This document shows positions 1-9,180 of a stretch of 64,000 nucleotides of DNA, piece after piece. Made by a program: the position numbers and the translations under genes. Position 1 is the first letter of the stretch. Each line of letters starts with the position of its first letter. Under the pieces are notes generated by a model, which saw only the letters and a program-made list of their open reading frames with translations, was not told where the DNA came from and searched no databases. The DNA is taken from contig CP025321.1 of the NCBI GenBank assembly GCA_004014935.1, forward strand, positions 2,418,001 to 2,482,000, written 5' to 3'. The stretch comes from Saccharomycopsis malanga (lineage: Eukaryota; Ascomycota; Saccharomycetes; Ascoideales; Saccharomycopsidaceae).

Positions 1-47
1 CGAAAAAAGGGGATATAAACGGCTTTTTTCTTCTTCTTCTTCTTTTT

Positions 48-187
48 CTTCTTGTTCGGGGTTTAAAATTTGTTAAAGCCGAGACAAGCTATAGAATAAA
101 GCACAGTGACAAACAATCTTCTTGTTCGGGGTTTACAATTTGTTAAAGCCGAGATAAAATATTGAATAAAGCATATTGACAATGGGA
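48..187 (+). repeat. 70-bp tandem duplication over the start of the first gene
   Basis: Two near-identical 70-bp units follow each other (CTTGTTCGGGGTTTA starts at 51 and again at 121). The second unit runs into the ATG at 182. The first unit diverges at the matching point, where it has GACAAACAA instead of GACAATGGG, so only the second copy supplies a start codon. The promoter and leader of the small downstream gene have therefore been duplicated. Confidence 0.8.
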
Positions 188-577
188 TTTGGGGATCTTT
201 TTCAAAAGAGACATCAGCATAGAAAAAACAGTCTGAACAGTAGCAGTTCAGGCCTGAGTTCGCAGTATCAAAGAGAGCAGCTCAGGAGTCCAACACTTGC
301 TCAAACACAAGCACCATCAGTAGATCCTATACTGCAGTATGTTCCGGATCCAGTTCAATATCCTAATAGTCACCAATTGACCAAACAGTTGGTGCGCGAA
401 GGGCAGATCCACTGGAATTGTTGCAAATGCGGTAATCTTGGCAATACGTTTGCTGTTCGTCGTAGTGATTTGGATCCTGAAAACTTGGTCCAGCCGTTCT
501 TTCTTTGGGGTGACTGTTTCTGTAACAGTTGCTCACACAACTTTTGTTCAACGTGCATAGAAAGACATTCATTTTGA
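182..577 (+). CDS. Small Cys-rich, probably zinc-binding protein of unknown function
   Basis: This 131-residue protein starts at the ATG at 182; a longer reading would need a TTG start. Residues 1-70 are polar, low in complexity and rich in Ser and Gln. Residues 78-131 hold a compact Cys-rich module: C80, C81 and C83 in HWNCCKCGNLGN, then C112, C114, C117, H119, C122 and C125. The spacing looks like a zinc ribbon or double zinc knuckle. It resembles short fungal proteins with a WxCxxC-type C-terminal module, but I cannot assign a family or a role. The gene is bracketed by short tandem duplications, one in its promoter and one overlapping the stop codon. It is the only gene in the first 2 kb. 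It could be the 3' exon of a longer gene whose 5' part lies outside the window, but no splice signal is obvious. Confidence 0.55.
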   Translation: MGFGDLFQKRHQHRKNSLNSSSSGLSSQYQREQLRSPTLAQTQAPSVDPILQYVPDPVQYPNSHQLTKQLVREGQIHWNCCKCGNLGNTFAVRRSDLDPENLVQPFFLWGDCFCNSCSHNFCSTCIERHSF

Positions 578-647
578 TGATTTTCCATGAAAATTCGTTT
601 TCACGTTCCATTTTGATGATTTTTCATGAAAATCGTTTCTACGTTTC
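570..647 (+). repeat. 39-bp tandem duplication across the stop codon
   Basis: CATTTTGATGATTTT begins at 570 and again at 609, followed in both by CATGAAAAT and CGTT. The first unit includes the last codons and the TGA of the small Cys-rich gene, so the duplication copied the gene end into its 3' flank. Confidence 0.7.
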
Positions 648-979
648 TACGTTCCCTTTTATATTTCAATTCGTTTCTGTACATTAGAGCATAGTGATCT
701 CATCATCATCTTTTCTTACGTTGCTTTGTTTTTGGCGTGTTTTTTCTGCTTTAACAGCTCATTTTATAGACTTTTTTTTTCTTTTTTTTTCTTTTTTTTT
801 TTTCCAATTGCATAGAATTTCTCATGAAGATTGTGTAGATTGTGCTTTTGACGGCTTTTATTCAGATTATGAGCTTTATTGAAGAATGGCTACAATAATG
901 GGGTTATCAAATATTGTATAGCGTCAAAAGTCTACTTACTATACAGTATATATATATTATACTTAGTGAATAGTATGTG
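648..979. other. Non-coding stretch, no gene seen
   Basis: This is the 3' flank of the small Cys-rich gene. It has T-rich runs around 768-803 and an AT-rich dinucleotide patch around 940-960. I see no gene, tRNA or regulatory motif that can be supported. Confidence 0.5.
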
Positions 980-1049
980 AGTCCCCTTAGACATGGCGCG
1001 TATATACGAAACTGATATTTACTGGGCTTGAAATATAAGATATTATTTA
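980..1049 (+). mobile_element. SINE1 copy, 3' end only
   Basis: The segment carries the conserved SINE1 3' end: GTCCCCTTAGACATGGCGCG, then TATATACGAAACTGATATTT, ACTGGGCTTGAAATATA and an ATATTATTTA tail. The head and body are absent, as expected from 5' truncation during target-primed reverse transcription. It directly precedes a family 2 repeat in the same orientation. Confidence 0.85.
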
Positions 1050-1835
1050 ACATGCCTATATACAACGCCTTACTACTGGCAAGTGGCCAAGTTGGTTGGG
1101 CCATGCGCCACGGAAAAAAGGATGGAAAACAAGTGTGGCGTTCCTCGCTTTGGGTTTTGGAACTCGATTCGTGCTCTTGTAGTTTTGGAGTAATTGTCAA
1201 ATGTTTTATTCAATTAAATCAGTGCTATACAGGTTATGTTGATTTGAAAAAACGTAGTCAGACGTTTTGAATTTTTTTGCTATAGTCTAGTGCTATTTTT
1301 AATGAAAAATATTAGATTTTCGCATAAATAATCTAATAGTGAGAAAGTATCATTTTGTCAAAATTACACATAATTTGTTGAAAACCGTGTTTTTCGTCTC
1401 TCAGGAGGCTCTTTATTTATTTCTTGACATTATTGCATTGTTATTGATTGCTTTTAGTTATATCTTTGGTTCCCCCAGCGTTTAAATGAGCTGTTATTTC
1501 AAAGAAACGCTATCTCAAGAACCAAAAAAGTACGGTTCTTTGTAAGTTTCAGAGAAACTTGTATTCAATAATAATCACTATATATTGTCAAACTAGCATA
1601 ATTAAACCTTCTATGGGGCTCGGTAAAGCGTAATATGCTTATCAACAAGCTTTATGTCTTGATTCAGGGGAGTCTGTTTTGAAAAACTTCTGTTCTTATT
1701 CAAGTTAAAGTTGCATATTGACTGCAAATTACTGATAAACTCTGGCGGTTTTTTTTGCCAAAAACCATAAGTTTTATTTTTTAATACAACGACATGCCAA
1801 TTGTATTGAAAGAGTCTTATTGTTGAAATAATATA
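1050..1835 (+). mobile_element. Family 2 tRNA-headed repeat, copy A
   Basis: This copy has the family 2 head with box A TGGCCAAGTTGG at 1084-1095. The conserved stem is CGCCAC at 1106-1111 and GTGGCG at 1135-1140. A box B-like ACTCGATTCG follows at about 1172. Downstream, GAGAAAGTATCATTTTG at about 1341 and the segment around 1700-1830 match copy B. About 200 bp present in copies B and D are missing after about 1320. There is no open frame longer than about 80 codons. It lies between two SINE1 segments in the same orientation. Confidence 0.75.
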
Positions 1836-1845
1836 ATGAATTCTA

Positions 1846-2070
1846 CGCTCGGTTCGATTCCCAAGAGGAACGCTTTTACTCGCTGCTTTTTACGATGCTG
1901 AACGTGATTTCACAGGCAAGTGCAACTGTCTGAAACACGACCAATAGTGACAAGTTTATAGATTTGTTTGGGTGTTCCCCACTGGGTTTTACCAACTGCC
2001 TTTAGAAATGGAGCGCATATACGAAACTGATATCTACCGGGCTCGAAATGTATGATATTATTTGAAAATT
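1846..2070 (+). mobile_element. SINE1 copy, subfamily b, lacks the box A region
   Basis: Box B (GGTTCGATTCCC, 1851-1862) begins the recognisable part, followed by the body and the 3' end with GCGCATATACGAAACTGAT and an ATATTATTT tail. From about 1943 to 2066 it is almost identical to the copy at 19456-19748 and shares its variant middle (AGTGACAAGTTTATAG, TTCCCCACTGGG), which differs from the other copies. This defines a second subfamily. It ends about 115 bp before the ATG of the next gene, inside its promoter. Confidence 0.85.
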
Positions 2071-2185
2071 ATGAGCCTTGCCAGTCGCACTCTATATATA
2101 CTTGAAAAATAACCAAGTTGTGATATCAACTACTAAATCATCACCAAATACGTCATTACAATCATCGACAATTGACAGTTTAAAA

Positions 2186-3238
2186 ATGTCTTTTGTTCCT
2201 AGATCGAATTCAACGTATAAAAAAAACCTTCCCTTTCGAGTAAATACAACTTTTCTAGTCAAACTTGTTTTCATTCTCCAGTTATTTTCTTACCTTTTCG
2301 TGTTATTTATTGGTATATTCTACGGAAACAAATCATATAATATTGCCCCAACGACTATATTCAGCGCCAAAACTGCAAAAAAAGAGTATGTTCTCAATGA
2401 AAACTTGCATAAAAGAGACCGTGCTGTCTCACAAGAGGGCCATGTTTTGCCTCTTCCCAATGTTTCCGCCAACGGTAAACTTCAACTGGTTTTTTCATTG
2501 TTTGAAATCATAAACAACAATTATCCATTCAAATCTATATATTTCATCACCGTAGCTCTTATATCTGCTCTCAAAATCTACTTGTTATTTCTTTTCAACT
2601 CGCTTTTGCTACGTTTTTTCTTGCTGACCAAATACAACCGTTTGAACATTTACAGCATCACTTTCAGTGTGATCAGTGTGCTCAAATATGCTCATTGGCT
2701 TGTTTTCAACTATATTACCATCGACGATTCACAGGACGTCCAGGCAAAAAGCTTTTTATTCTTCTTGATTCTTTCAAATTCAAGTTATTACATCATAATC
2801 TTCAAAATCTTGAAAAAAAATATCAACTTGTTTGATACTTTGATCAAGTCTTCAAATTTCAATTCTGGCGCCTTGACTTTTAACAAAGTCTTTAAAAAAA
2901 ACTTTTTACTCTCAAAAATGTTTTCTTCTCCATCATTTGACTACTTTAAACTTGTCCAAATCATTTATATTGTCTATACCGCCTTGCTACTCTACTTGTT
3001 CAGATCTTTTTATTACCATCAGATAGCCAACGACTTGACTTATCTAAACTTGTACAACGCCCTTACTTGGCTCGTCTTGTTCTACGAGTTGGTCTTTGAA
3101 ACCTTGTTAATAAACTTGTTTGGTCTTGGCGACGGTCTCCAGTTTTGGACACTTTTCAGAACAATCTCAAATTATGATAAGCCAGAGGAAACCTTGAAAA
3201 TTAACATTACCAATAACGACAAATCATTTATCATATGA
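2186..3238 (+). CDS. Uncharacterised multi-pass membrane protein
   Basis: The protein has 350 residues from the ATG at 2186 (MSFVPRSNSTYKKN). An upstream in-frame extension lacks an ATG and runs back towards the SINE1 tail, so it was not used. Roughly six hydrophobic segments are visible: about residues 21-46, 110-140, 155-175, 190-212, 260-285 and 290-325. They are separated by Lys/Asn-rich loops, and the protein ends in a short polar tail. No catalytic or transport motif is evident and I do not recognise the family. Its position immediately downstream of a young-looking SINE1 copy means that the element sits in the presumed promoter. The prediction that it is a real gene rests on its length, its ATG context and the regular membrane topology. 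Confidence 0.65.
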   Translation: MSFVPRSNSTYKKNLPFRVNTTFLVKLVFILQLFSYLFVLFIGIFYGNKSYNIAPTTIFSAKTAKKEYVLNENLHKRDRAVSQEGHVLPLPNVSANGKLQLVFSLFEIINNNYPFKSIYFITVALISALKIYLLFLFNSLLLRFFLLTKYNRLNIYSITFSVISVLKYAHWLVFNYITIDDSQDVQAKSFLFFLILSNSSYYIIIFKILKKNINLFDTLIKSSNFNSGALTFNKVFKKNFLLSKMFSSPSFDYFKLVQIIYIVYTALLLYLFRSFYYHQIANDLTYLNLYNALTWLVLFYELVFETLLINLFGLGDGLQFWTLFRTISNYDKPEETLKINITNNDKSFII

Positions 3239-3962
3239 TACTAGTTTAGTGCAGTATTTTTATTCATTTCGAAGGGCTTGCCCTATTATTAGAATATCAG
3301 AATTTTACTTGTCAAACTGGTATTCTTATTTGAGTAGACTGGTTGTAGTTATAAATGAGCTGCTATAACTATAATTGAACTACTTTAGCTATAAATGAGC
3401 TTCTGATAATTGATTCAAACATTTAGAACTGCTGATGGTTGATATTAGAATTACTCTCAGGTGTTTAACACATTTTTGACAGGACTTGATACTTTTTTTC
3501 TTTTTTTCTTTTTTTCTTGTTTTGTTTATAGAATTTGTCAAATCTTTAAATTTATTAAACCACATCATACAATAATGGCAATTTTGTAGTCTAATTGGCT
3601 TCTGGCATTCATTTACACTGATTCAGGTTTGAAAACCGGTGATTGGAGTTTCAAATTACATTTTGTTCATGATAAATTGTATTTGAAAACTGGTTGTATA
3701 AATATATGGTGAGAAGATTTATTTTAATACGCAATGTTTCCAGTAGTTTAGCCAAAAGCCACATTGAGAAAAACTGTGTATGGATGCTAATATATGAATT
3801 CAAATAGGCTGCTTTTGGCCATTTTTAAAAAAAAAGTATACGAAGAATAACAGAAAAGACGTAAAAAGACAATCAACAAGAAACCAAAGAGAAGTAGAAA
3901 GAGTATATGTAGAAACAACCGTATGATGATTATAAATAAGGATCAACAAAGCTTTCTGAATC
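3239..3962. other. Intergenic region between convergent genes
   Basis: This AT-rich stretch separates the membrane protein gene from the oppositely oriented Mpv17-family gene. Imperfect repeats of TATAAATGAGCT-like units lie around 3347-3410, and there is a T-rich tract (CTTTTTTTCTTTTTTTCTT) at about 3497-3518. No gene or RNA could be supported. Confidence 0.5.
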
Positions 3963-4083
3963 AAATGATAAAATTTATGATAATCAAGTGATAAAAGTCA
4001 TGATAATCGAGTAATAAAAGTTATGATAATCAAGTAATAAAAATTAAGAAATATAAGTTGTTTATGATAATCAAGTAATAAAG
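3963..4083. repeat. About 24-bp tandem repeat overlapping a gene end
   Basis: Units of the form TATGATAATCAAGTAATAAA repeat about four to five times. The last unit overlaps the end of the Mpv17-family CDS: read on the minus strand it supplies the last codons (Phe-Ile-Thr) and the TGA stop at 4071-4073. The repeat has thus been copied out from, or into, the gene's terminus. Confidence 0.75.
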
Positions 4084-4805
4084 CTCAATATGACATTCCA
4101 TATCAAATTGACTAAACAATTACAAGGGAAAATCAATTCAGGGGGCAAGATGCTAAAGCTTAACAAAGAAAAGCTAGGCCAGATTAAATAACTTAATTTT
4201 AATGATCTGAAATAGTTTACTTTCAAAGTGGATCTAATATCGTTTCTATCCCAGATAGAACTCAAGACCAAGAATACCAATTGAAAAAAAGGCGAGCCAA
4301 CAAGCTGGTCAATGGCCACACGGACAAAAAGATTGGGAAAATGGAAAATAAGCAATTCTATCCATAAAGAAGTGAGAATACCATTGATACATCCCCAAAC
4401 AGTGAATTTAAGAATGCTTGAAAGATTGTATGAGCGTTTGTAGAATTGGTTGATCAATTGGGCTTCTACAGAAGAAAGAGAACCGATAAGTATTGTGATA
4501 AGGTGTGAGTTATACACAAGTTTCAACGGTTCGTAATTATGAATAAGATACACCAAAACAAATGAACAAAGTAGAGTCACCATCAAAAGCACTCTTTGTT
4601 GCAAACGACGGTTCGGTATGCTGAGATACTCCAGGTCCTTTTCGATATCGCGACTCACTTGCCTCAGATGAGCCATTTTGGGCACACTGAAGGACGGACC
4701 ACCGATAATCGGATCATAGGGCTTAAATGTGGACTGAGAATACGGCGAAAGCGGTGGGGTCTTAATATCCTTCAATTCTATAGGTCCATCAAACATTTGC
4801 GCCAT
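4071..4805 (-). CDS. Mpv17/PMP22-family membrane protein
   Basis: This 244-residue protein starts MAQMFDGPIELKD. Residues 1-65 are a soluble N-terminal region rich in Pro and Ser, followed by about four hydrophobic segments. The C-terminal 40 residues carry the Mpv17/PMP22 signature: an aromatic Ile-Trp-Pro, a hydrophobic helix, a Pro-Pro turn, then LIWNVILSF, matching the family's W-P...N-F...V-P...W-N-x-x-L-S pattern. Family members are small channel-like proteins of the inner mitochondrial membrane (Sym1), peroxisome or vacuole. The non-mitochondrial-looking N-terminus argues for a YOR292C-like vacuolar or peroxisomal member rather than Sym1. The NF of the usual motif is replaced here (LLSFSILPPE), so the signature is only partial. 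Its end coincides with a minisatellite. Confidence 0.7.
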   Translation of the reverse strand: MAQMFDGPIELKDIKTPPLSPYSQSTFKPYDPIIGGPSFSVPKMAHLRQVSRDIEKDLEYLSIPNRRLQQRVLLMVTLLCSFVLVYLIHNYEPLKLVYNSHLITILIGSLSSVEAQLINQFYKRSYNLSSILKFTVWGCINGILTSLWIELLIFHFPNLFVRVAIDQLVGSPFFQLVFLVLSSIWDRNDIRSTLKVNYFRSLKLSYLIWPSFSLLSFSILPPELIFPCNCLVNLIWNVILSFIT

Positions 4806-5085
4806 TTTGGCCGGTACAAATCACGTCAAAACGGTCTCCTGACTGCTCTTAGTTGTGTGTTGATTACATCACAAGAAACACCATCACCAATCAAGGCCTT
4901 TTTTATAGGGTTGCCCGGGCGCAATGCTATATATTGATATACCGGGGTAATGCGATAATGGGGTAGTACAGGGATGAAAATGGTGATTAATTGGTTATTT
5001 AAAGCTTTAGTTCTTGATACAGGGATACTGTTTATAACGTGTGGTACTGGGAAATGGTGGAGTAAACATTTGCAAGTATATAAAA

Positions 5086-5220
5086 AGTTATGTTATAGGT
5101 GAGTGTATTAAAAATACGTATGTTACAGGTAAGTATATTAGAAATGCGTAAATTATAGGTGAGTAAATTAGAAATACGTAAATTATAGGTGAGTATATTG
5201 AAAATAAGTATTTAAAAATA
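5086..5220. repeat. About 30-bp tandem repeat
   Basis: The array has four units of the form ATTATAGGTGAGTATATTA + GAAATACGTA, diverged by a few bases each. It is intergenic, and the open frame across it on the minus strand is only the repeat's translation. Confidence 0.8.
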
Positions 5221-5239
5221 CGCATATTAGAATCAAGTA

Positions 5240-5300
5240 TATTATGATATTTTATAACTCGAGCCCAGTAAATATCAGTTTTGTATATACGCGCCACGTT
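5240..5300 (-). mobile_element. SINE1 3'-end fragment
   Basis: Read on the minus strand, it matches the conserved SINE1 terminal segment (GGCGCGTATATACAAAACTG, then ATATTTACTGGGCTCGAG and an AT-rich tail). The rest of the element is absent. It abuts the tandem array to its left. Confidence 0.75.
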
Positions 5301-5481
5301 CAAGCGATTTATAAAAGGGTAGAAGGAGTATAGGAACTGGAGTTTTAAGTAGTGCTTGAAACAGTGCAAGGCCTAACAATAGTGTAGACTCGTAAGTTTG
5401 TTGAAACAAGTGGCTACCAGTACCAGCTAATAAGTCGAGCCAATAACATTATGGAGAGTAATTGCAAACAGAACTAAAAAA

Positions 5482-5793
5482 AATAATAATAATATCATAT
5501 ATTTCAAGCCCAGTACATATCAGTTTCGTATATACGCGCTATGTCTAAGGGGATTTGGTAAAGCCCAATAATATCCACTTAATCATAATTTTAACACCCA
5601 ATTGGTTGAAAGTTACCACTAGACTTTGGTCTAGGTCGTGTTTGAGACAATTGCACTTGCCTGTGAATTCACGTTCAGCATCGTAAAAAACAGCGAGTAA
5701 AAAGTGCTCATATGGGGAATCGAAACCGTGTTCCTATTAGGTCTTTTTTCTCTTGTCCGAAAACACTGACCACTGAGTCAAATGGCCCAGTGG
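5482..5793 (-). mobile_element. SINE1 copy, full length
   Basis: On the minus strand it reads from CCACTGGGCC at 5793, through box A TGACTCAGTGG (5770-5780) and box B GGTTTCGATTCCC (5716-5728), the AGTGCAACTGTC-like body, the AGACTTTGGTCT-derived segment and the 3' end, with an (ATT)n tail at 5482-5500. The length of about 310 bp matches the TSD-defined copy at 13034. I found no clear target-site duplication. It lies downstream of HSP60, between HSP60 and the Mpv17-family gene. Confidence 0.9.
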
Positions 5794-5900
5794 CATAGTG
5801 CTTACTTTCTAACCATTTAATGCTCAGGAAAAACAGTGAACAACTTCTAATGACCGGACATTATTGGGTTTCCCCGTTGGAGTTTCGCCATAGCTTTATC
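5794..5900 (+). mobile_element. Probable degraded SINE1 body fragment
   Basis: AGTGCTTACTTTCTAACCAT and later TAATGACCGGACATTATTGG resemble the plus-strand SINE1 body (compare AGTGCTTACTTTTAACCAAT and TAATGACCGGGGCATAATTG at 54828-54880). The match is interrupted, so this is a relic beside the full copy. Confidence 0.45.
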
Positions 5901-6092
5901 AAATAACAATTCATATCATATTTCTACCCTGCTACAATACAATACTTACAAACAGCACATGCTTTAATTATCATACATCAATCATAAAGTGATCATTAGT
6001 AACTATTTACATGTATATACCATCAACATAAGTTACAATGCTTTCAAAGCTTTTTTTTTTTCTTTCAAACAGAATAAACAGTTTAAAATAAC

Positions 6093-7805
6093 TTACATCA
6101 TACCTGGCATACCGCCCATTCCTGGCATACCAGCTGGAGCAGCAGCAGGTTTAGGTTCAGGGGCGTCGACAATGGCACATTCGGTGGTGGCCAACAAGGA
6201 TGCGACACCAGAAGCGTCCAACAAGCCGCTTTTGACAACCTTGAAAGGGTCGATGATACCAGTTTTGATCAAATCGGTGAATTCGCCCTTGGAAGAGTCG
6301 TAACCAACATTGAATTCGCTTCCGTATTGGTCAAGAACCTTACCGACAATGACAGAGCCTTCTTTGCCAGAGTTGTCGATGATCTTCTTGGCTGGTTTCT
6401 GGATGGCAGACTTGATGATGTTGACACCCAATTGTTGGTCAAAGTTGTCGACTTGGACATCTTCCAAAGTCAACGAAGCTTTCAACAAAGCAGTGCCGCC
6501 GCCTGGCAAGATGCCGTCTTGCACAGCAGCTCTGGTAGCATTCAAGGCGTCGTCGTAACGGTCTTTCTTTTCACCAACCTCGACTTCAGAAGCTCCTCCA
6601 ACCTTGATAACAGCAACACCGCCGCTCAACTTGGCCAATCTTTCTTGCAACTTCTCGGCCTCGTAGGAAGAAGTGGTGGAATCGCCGATAGCAGTTCTGA
6701 TTTGTTCGCATCTTTGCTGGATGTTGTCTTTCAAACCTTCGCCATTAAGAATGACAGTATCTTCTTTGGTGATGGTGACAGCACCGGCTTTACCCAACAA
6801 ATCAAGAGTGGCGTTCTCTGGCTTGATGTCCAACTCCTCGGTGAAAACAGTGCCGCCAGACAAGATGGCAATGTCGCCCAAGATGTTCTTTCTGTTGTCA
6901 CCAAAGCCTGGTGCCTTGACAGCACACACTTGGACCTGGCCTCTCAACTTGTTCAAGATACAGGCGGCCAAAGCCTCGCCTTCAATGTCCTCGGCAATGA
7001 TAACCAACGGTCTTCTGACCTTGTTGGACAACTCCAACGATGGCAAGACATCTTGGATGGTGGAAATCTTCTTTTCACTCAACAACAACAATGGGTTTTC
7101 AAACTCGGCCTTTCCGTTCTTGGTGTTGGTGATAAAGTATGGAGAAATGAATCCACGGTCAAATCTCATACCTTCGGTGACTTCCAACTCATCTTCCAAA
7201 GTCTTGCCTTCTTTAATGGTGATGACACCTTCTTTGCCAACCTTTTCCATGGCACTGGCCAAAAGCTGTCCAATATGCTTGTCGCCATTCGCAGAAATCG
7301 TGGCAACCTGCGAAATCTCCTCGCTAGAGGTGATTTCCTTCTTGTTCTTCATCAAAAACTCAATAACCTTTTCTACTGCTGCTTGAGACCCTTTTCTCAA
7401 ATCCATTGGGTTGCACCCAGCAGCAACATTCTTAACACTCTCGGTGAAAATAGAATGGCCCAAGACTGTGGCAGATGTCGTACCATCGCCAGCACTCTCG
7501 TTGGTCTTGGAAGCAACATCTTGTAACAACTTGGCACCCAAATTCTCAAACTTGTCCTTCAACTCAATAGATCTGGCAACAGTAACACCGTCCTTGGTGA
7601 TCTTAGGTGACCCAAACGATTGCTCAATAAGCACATTTCTTCCCTTAGGACCCAAGGTAACACTAACAGCCTTGGCCAACGTCTCAACTCCTTTAAGCAA
7701 AGCAGCTCTGCCTTCAATGCCAAACTTCAATTCCTTGTGGGAATAAAAACGGCCTAAAGAAAGAGACGTTTTGGCTAATCCTGGTCTAGCAGCAGCTCTC
7801 AACAT
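6093..7805 (-). CDS. HSP60: Mitochondrial chaperonin HSP60
   Basis: This 570-residue group I chaperonin folds imported proteins in the mitochondrial matrix as a tetradecamer with HSP10. Residues 1-20 form an Arg/Ser-rich matrix presequence ending at a [11 protein letters not shown] junction. The equatorial ATP site ([10 protein letters not shown]), the conserved [10 protein letters not shown] and DGVTVARSI stretches and the C-terminal Gly-Met repeat ([12 protein letters not shown]) are all present, and the length matches yeast Hsp60 (572). The start is the first ATG, which opens the presequence. A three-unit heat-shock element lies 135 bp upstream, so Hsf1 control is likely. Long antisense frames across this gene only reflect its biased codon use. 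A full SINE1 copy lies about 300 bp downstream. Confidence 0.98.
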   Translation of the reverse strand: MLRAAARPGLAKTSLSLGRFYSHKELKFGIEGRAALLKGVETLAKAVSVTLGPKGRNVLIEQSFGSPKITKDGVTVARSIELKDKFENLGAKLLQDVASKTNESAGDGTTSATVLGHSIFTESVKNVAAGCNPMDLRKGSQAAVEKVIEFLMKNKKEITSSEEISQVATISANGDKHIGQLLASAMEKVGKEGVITIKEGKTLEDELEVTEGMRFDRGFISPYFITNTKNGKAEFENPLLLLSEKKISTIQDVLPSLELSNKVRRPLVIIAEDIEGEALAACILNKLRGQVQVCAVKAPGFGDNRKNILGDIAILSGGTVFTEELDIKPENATLDLLGKAGAVTITKEDTVILNGEGLKDNIQQRCEQIRTAIGDSTTSSYEAEKLQERLAKLSGGVAVIKVGGASEVEVGEKKDRYDDALNATRAAVQDGILPGGGTALLKASLTLEDVQVDNFDQQLGVNIIKSAIQKPAKKIIDNSGKEGSVIVGKVLDQYGSEFNVGYDSSKGEFTDLIKTGIIDPFKVVKSGLLDASGVASLLATTECAIVDAPEPKPAAAPAGMPGMGGMPGMM

Positions 7806-7939
7806 GGCTATATTGCTCTAATTTACTCTTTGCACAGCAGAAATCAATAAATCCTGATGGTATTGGATATATTTTAATTTTTCACTCCTGAAAAACGGAC
7901 ATGATACCTTCTTTATATTCCCGTCTATTGTCAGTTATA

Positions 7940-7952
7940 GAACCTTCTGGAA
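7940..7952 (-). promoter_or_regulatory. Heat-shock element of HSP60
   Basis: GAACCTTCTGGAA is a perfect three-unit alternating nGAAn/nTTCn element, the Hsf1 binding site. It lies 135-147 bp upstream of the HSP60 ATG and is the only such match noticed in this intergenic region. Confidence 0.8.
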
Positions 7953-8018
7953 AATTTGCGGGATGAAAAATCCCGGAAGCGAGGCCGGGTAGGTGGGGTA
8001 AACTGATTTAATGTGAGT

Positions 8019-8145
8019 GGTAATATTTATTATTAAGGCATTATATACTTGTTTCTGAGTGTATTAATCATCATTAAGGCATTATTTAGCTATTTCTGAG
8101 TGTAATAATTATCATCAAGGCGTTATTTAGCTGTTCCTGTTATAA
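8019..8145. repeat. About 45-bp tandem repeat
   Basis: Three imperfect units follow one another. Each has an AT-rich start, then AAGGCATTAT or AAGGCGTTAT, and TTTCTGAGTGTA or TTCCTG. The array lies in the HSP60-RPN9 interval. Confidence 0.75.
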
Positions 8146-8494
8146 TTTTATGTAATAAGAGAAGCTTAGTGTGCTTGTAGTTGTGATAAATTGCTTCATG
8201 AAGAGTATCATGTAATGATGATTTTGGAAATATATCAAAGAGGATATATGAACAATATCATAATTTTTAATCACGTTCTGAATATAATTCATAAGAACCT
8301 TCCAAATAACAATTTGAGATCCCAGAAAGAAATTTCAATCATTTCAACTTCAAAGAAAATGAAATAATAAATGAATCAGACAAAGCAAAATGACAATTAG
8401 GACTGAACCTGATTGGACAGCTTTCAAATATTTAGTGAGGGCAAAATTCAGGCGTAAACTAACGTCCATTTGTCCTTTAGAGCTCGTAAGGATG
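8146..8494. other. Non-coding stretch, no gene seen
   Basis: This is plain AT-rich sequence between a minisatellite and a SINE1 fragment. No open frame, RNA gene or motif could be supported. Confidence 0.5.
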
Positions 8495-8600
8495 TAGTTC
8501 ATGTTTGAGCCCACTAACTATCAGTTTCGTATATACGCGCTATGAGTAAGGGACATGATAACAACCAATCATGTCCTTTTGATTATAGTCACGAATCGAG
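8495..8600 (-). mobile_element. SINE1 3'-end fragment
   Basis: On the minus strand it shows the body end GGACATGATTGG, the conserved GCGCGTATATACGAAACTGA segment and GTGGGCTCAAAC. The tail is short and the head is absent (5' truncation). Confidence 0.8.
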
Positions 8601-8895
8601 CCCTTAAGCTTATTAATCCTTTATCTTTTGGAAAAGTACTAAAGCTCTTTATCAAATTAATAATAATTGATGAATGACATCATTAGGAAAGATGGCTAAA
8701 TAAATCAATTAGGTTTTTCATGTCTATAAATGTTTTCCATTCTCCAGAGTAATAATTCTGATTATGTACAAATAACGGCCTGGTAGTAACAATTAAAAAC
8801 TTACGTGTTGATTGAAATTTAATAGCAATTAGCTAGCGTCATAATTATGTAAATATAAATCAAATTCTGTCACTTATAAACAATCTGCTTTACTT

Positions 8896-9053
8896 AATAA
8901 TATATATATTTTGAGCCCAGTAAATATCAGTTTCATATATACGAGCAATGTCTGAAGGGACTTAGTAAAACCCAATCATGCTCTGTTGGGTCTTTTTTCT
9001 TTTCTCTATGGGCACCAGCACTAACCCTAGCCACTGAGCAATCCGCCCATCGG
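8896..9053 (-). mobile_element. SINE1 copy, short form lacking box B
   Basis: Both element ends are present: the head with a box A-like GCTCAGTGG (rc of CCACTGAGC at 9034-9042) at the right, and the 3' end with an AT-rich tail at the left. The whole middle with box B is missing. The join lies in the CAACAG motif shared by head and body, the same arrangement as at 11292 and 33354. Confidence 0.8.
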
Positions 9054-9079
9054 CTTACAAGTTTAATTAAGATGATAAG

Positions 9080-9180
9080 AGTTCATATATTTCTCGCCCA
9101 ATACGTATCAATTCCATATATAGCCCCCGTATCTTAAGGAAAAACCCGCGGCTATTGCAATATATATGTCCCATATAATC
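9080..9180 (-). mobile_element. Degraded SINE1 3'-end fragment
   Basis: CGCCCAATACGTATCAATTCC followed by ATATATAGC and TCTTAAGGA corresponds on the minus strand to the SINE1 terminal segment with many substitutions, suggesting an older copy. Confidence 0.55.

Noticed and set aside
1028-1270. 80-codon frame through the family 2 head, with similar frames at 40523 and 62489
   Set aside because: The frames in the different copies are not conserved as protein. The conservation follows box A, the RNA stem and box B.
6327-7526. 399-codon open frame antisense to HSP60
   Set aside because: It is a shadow of the highly expressed HSP60 gene. The composition is dictated by its codon bias and no family is recognisable; HSP60 itself is complete on the other strand.
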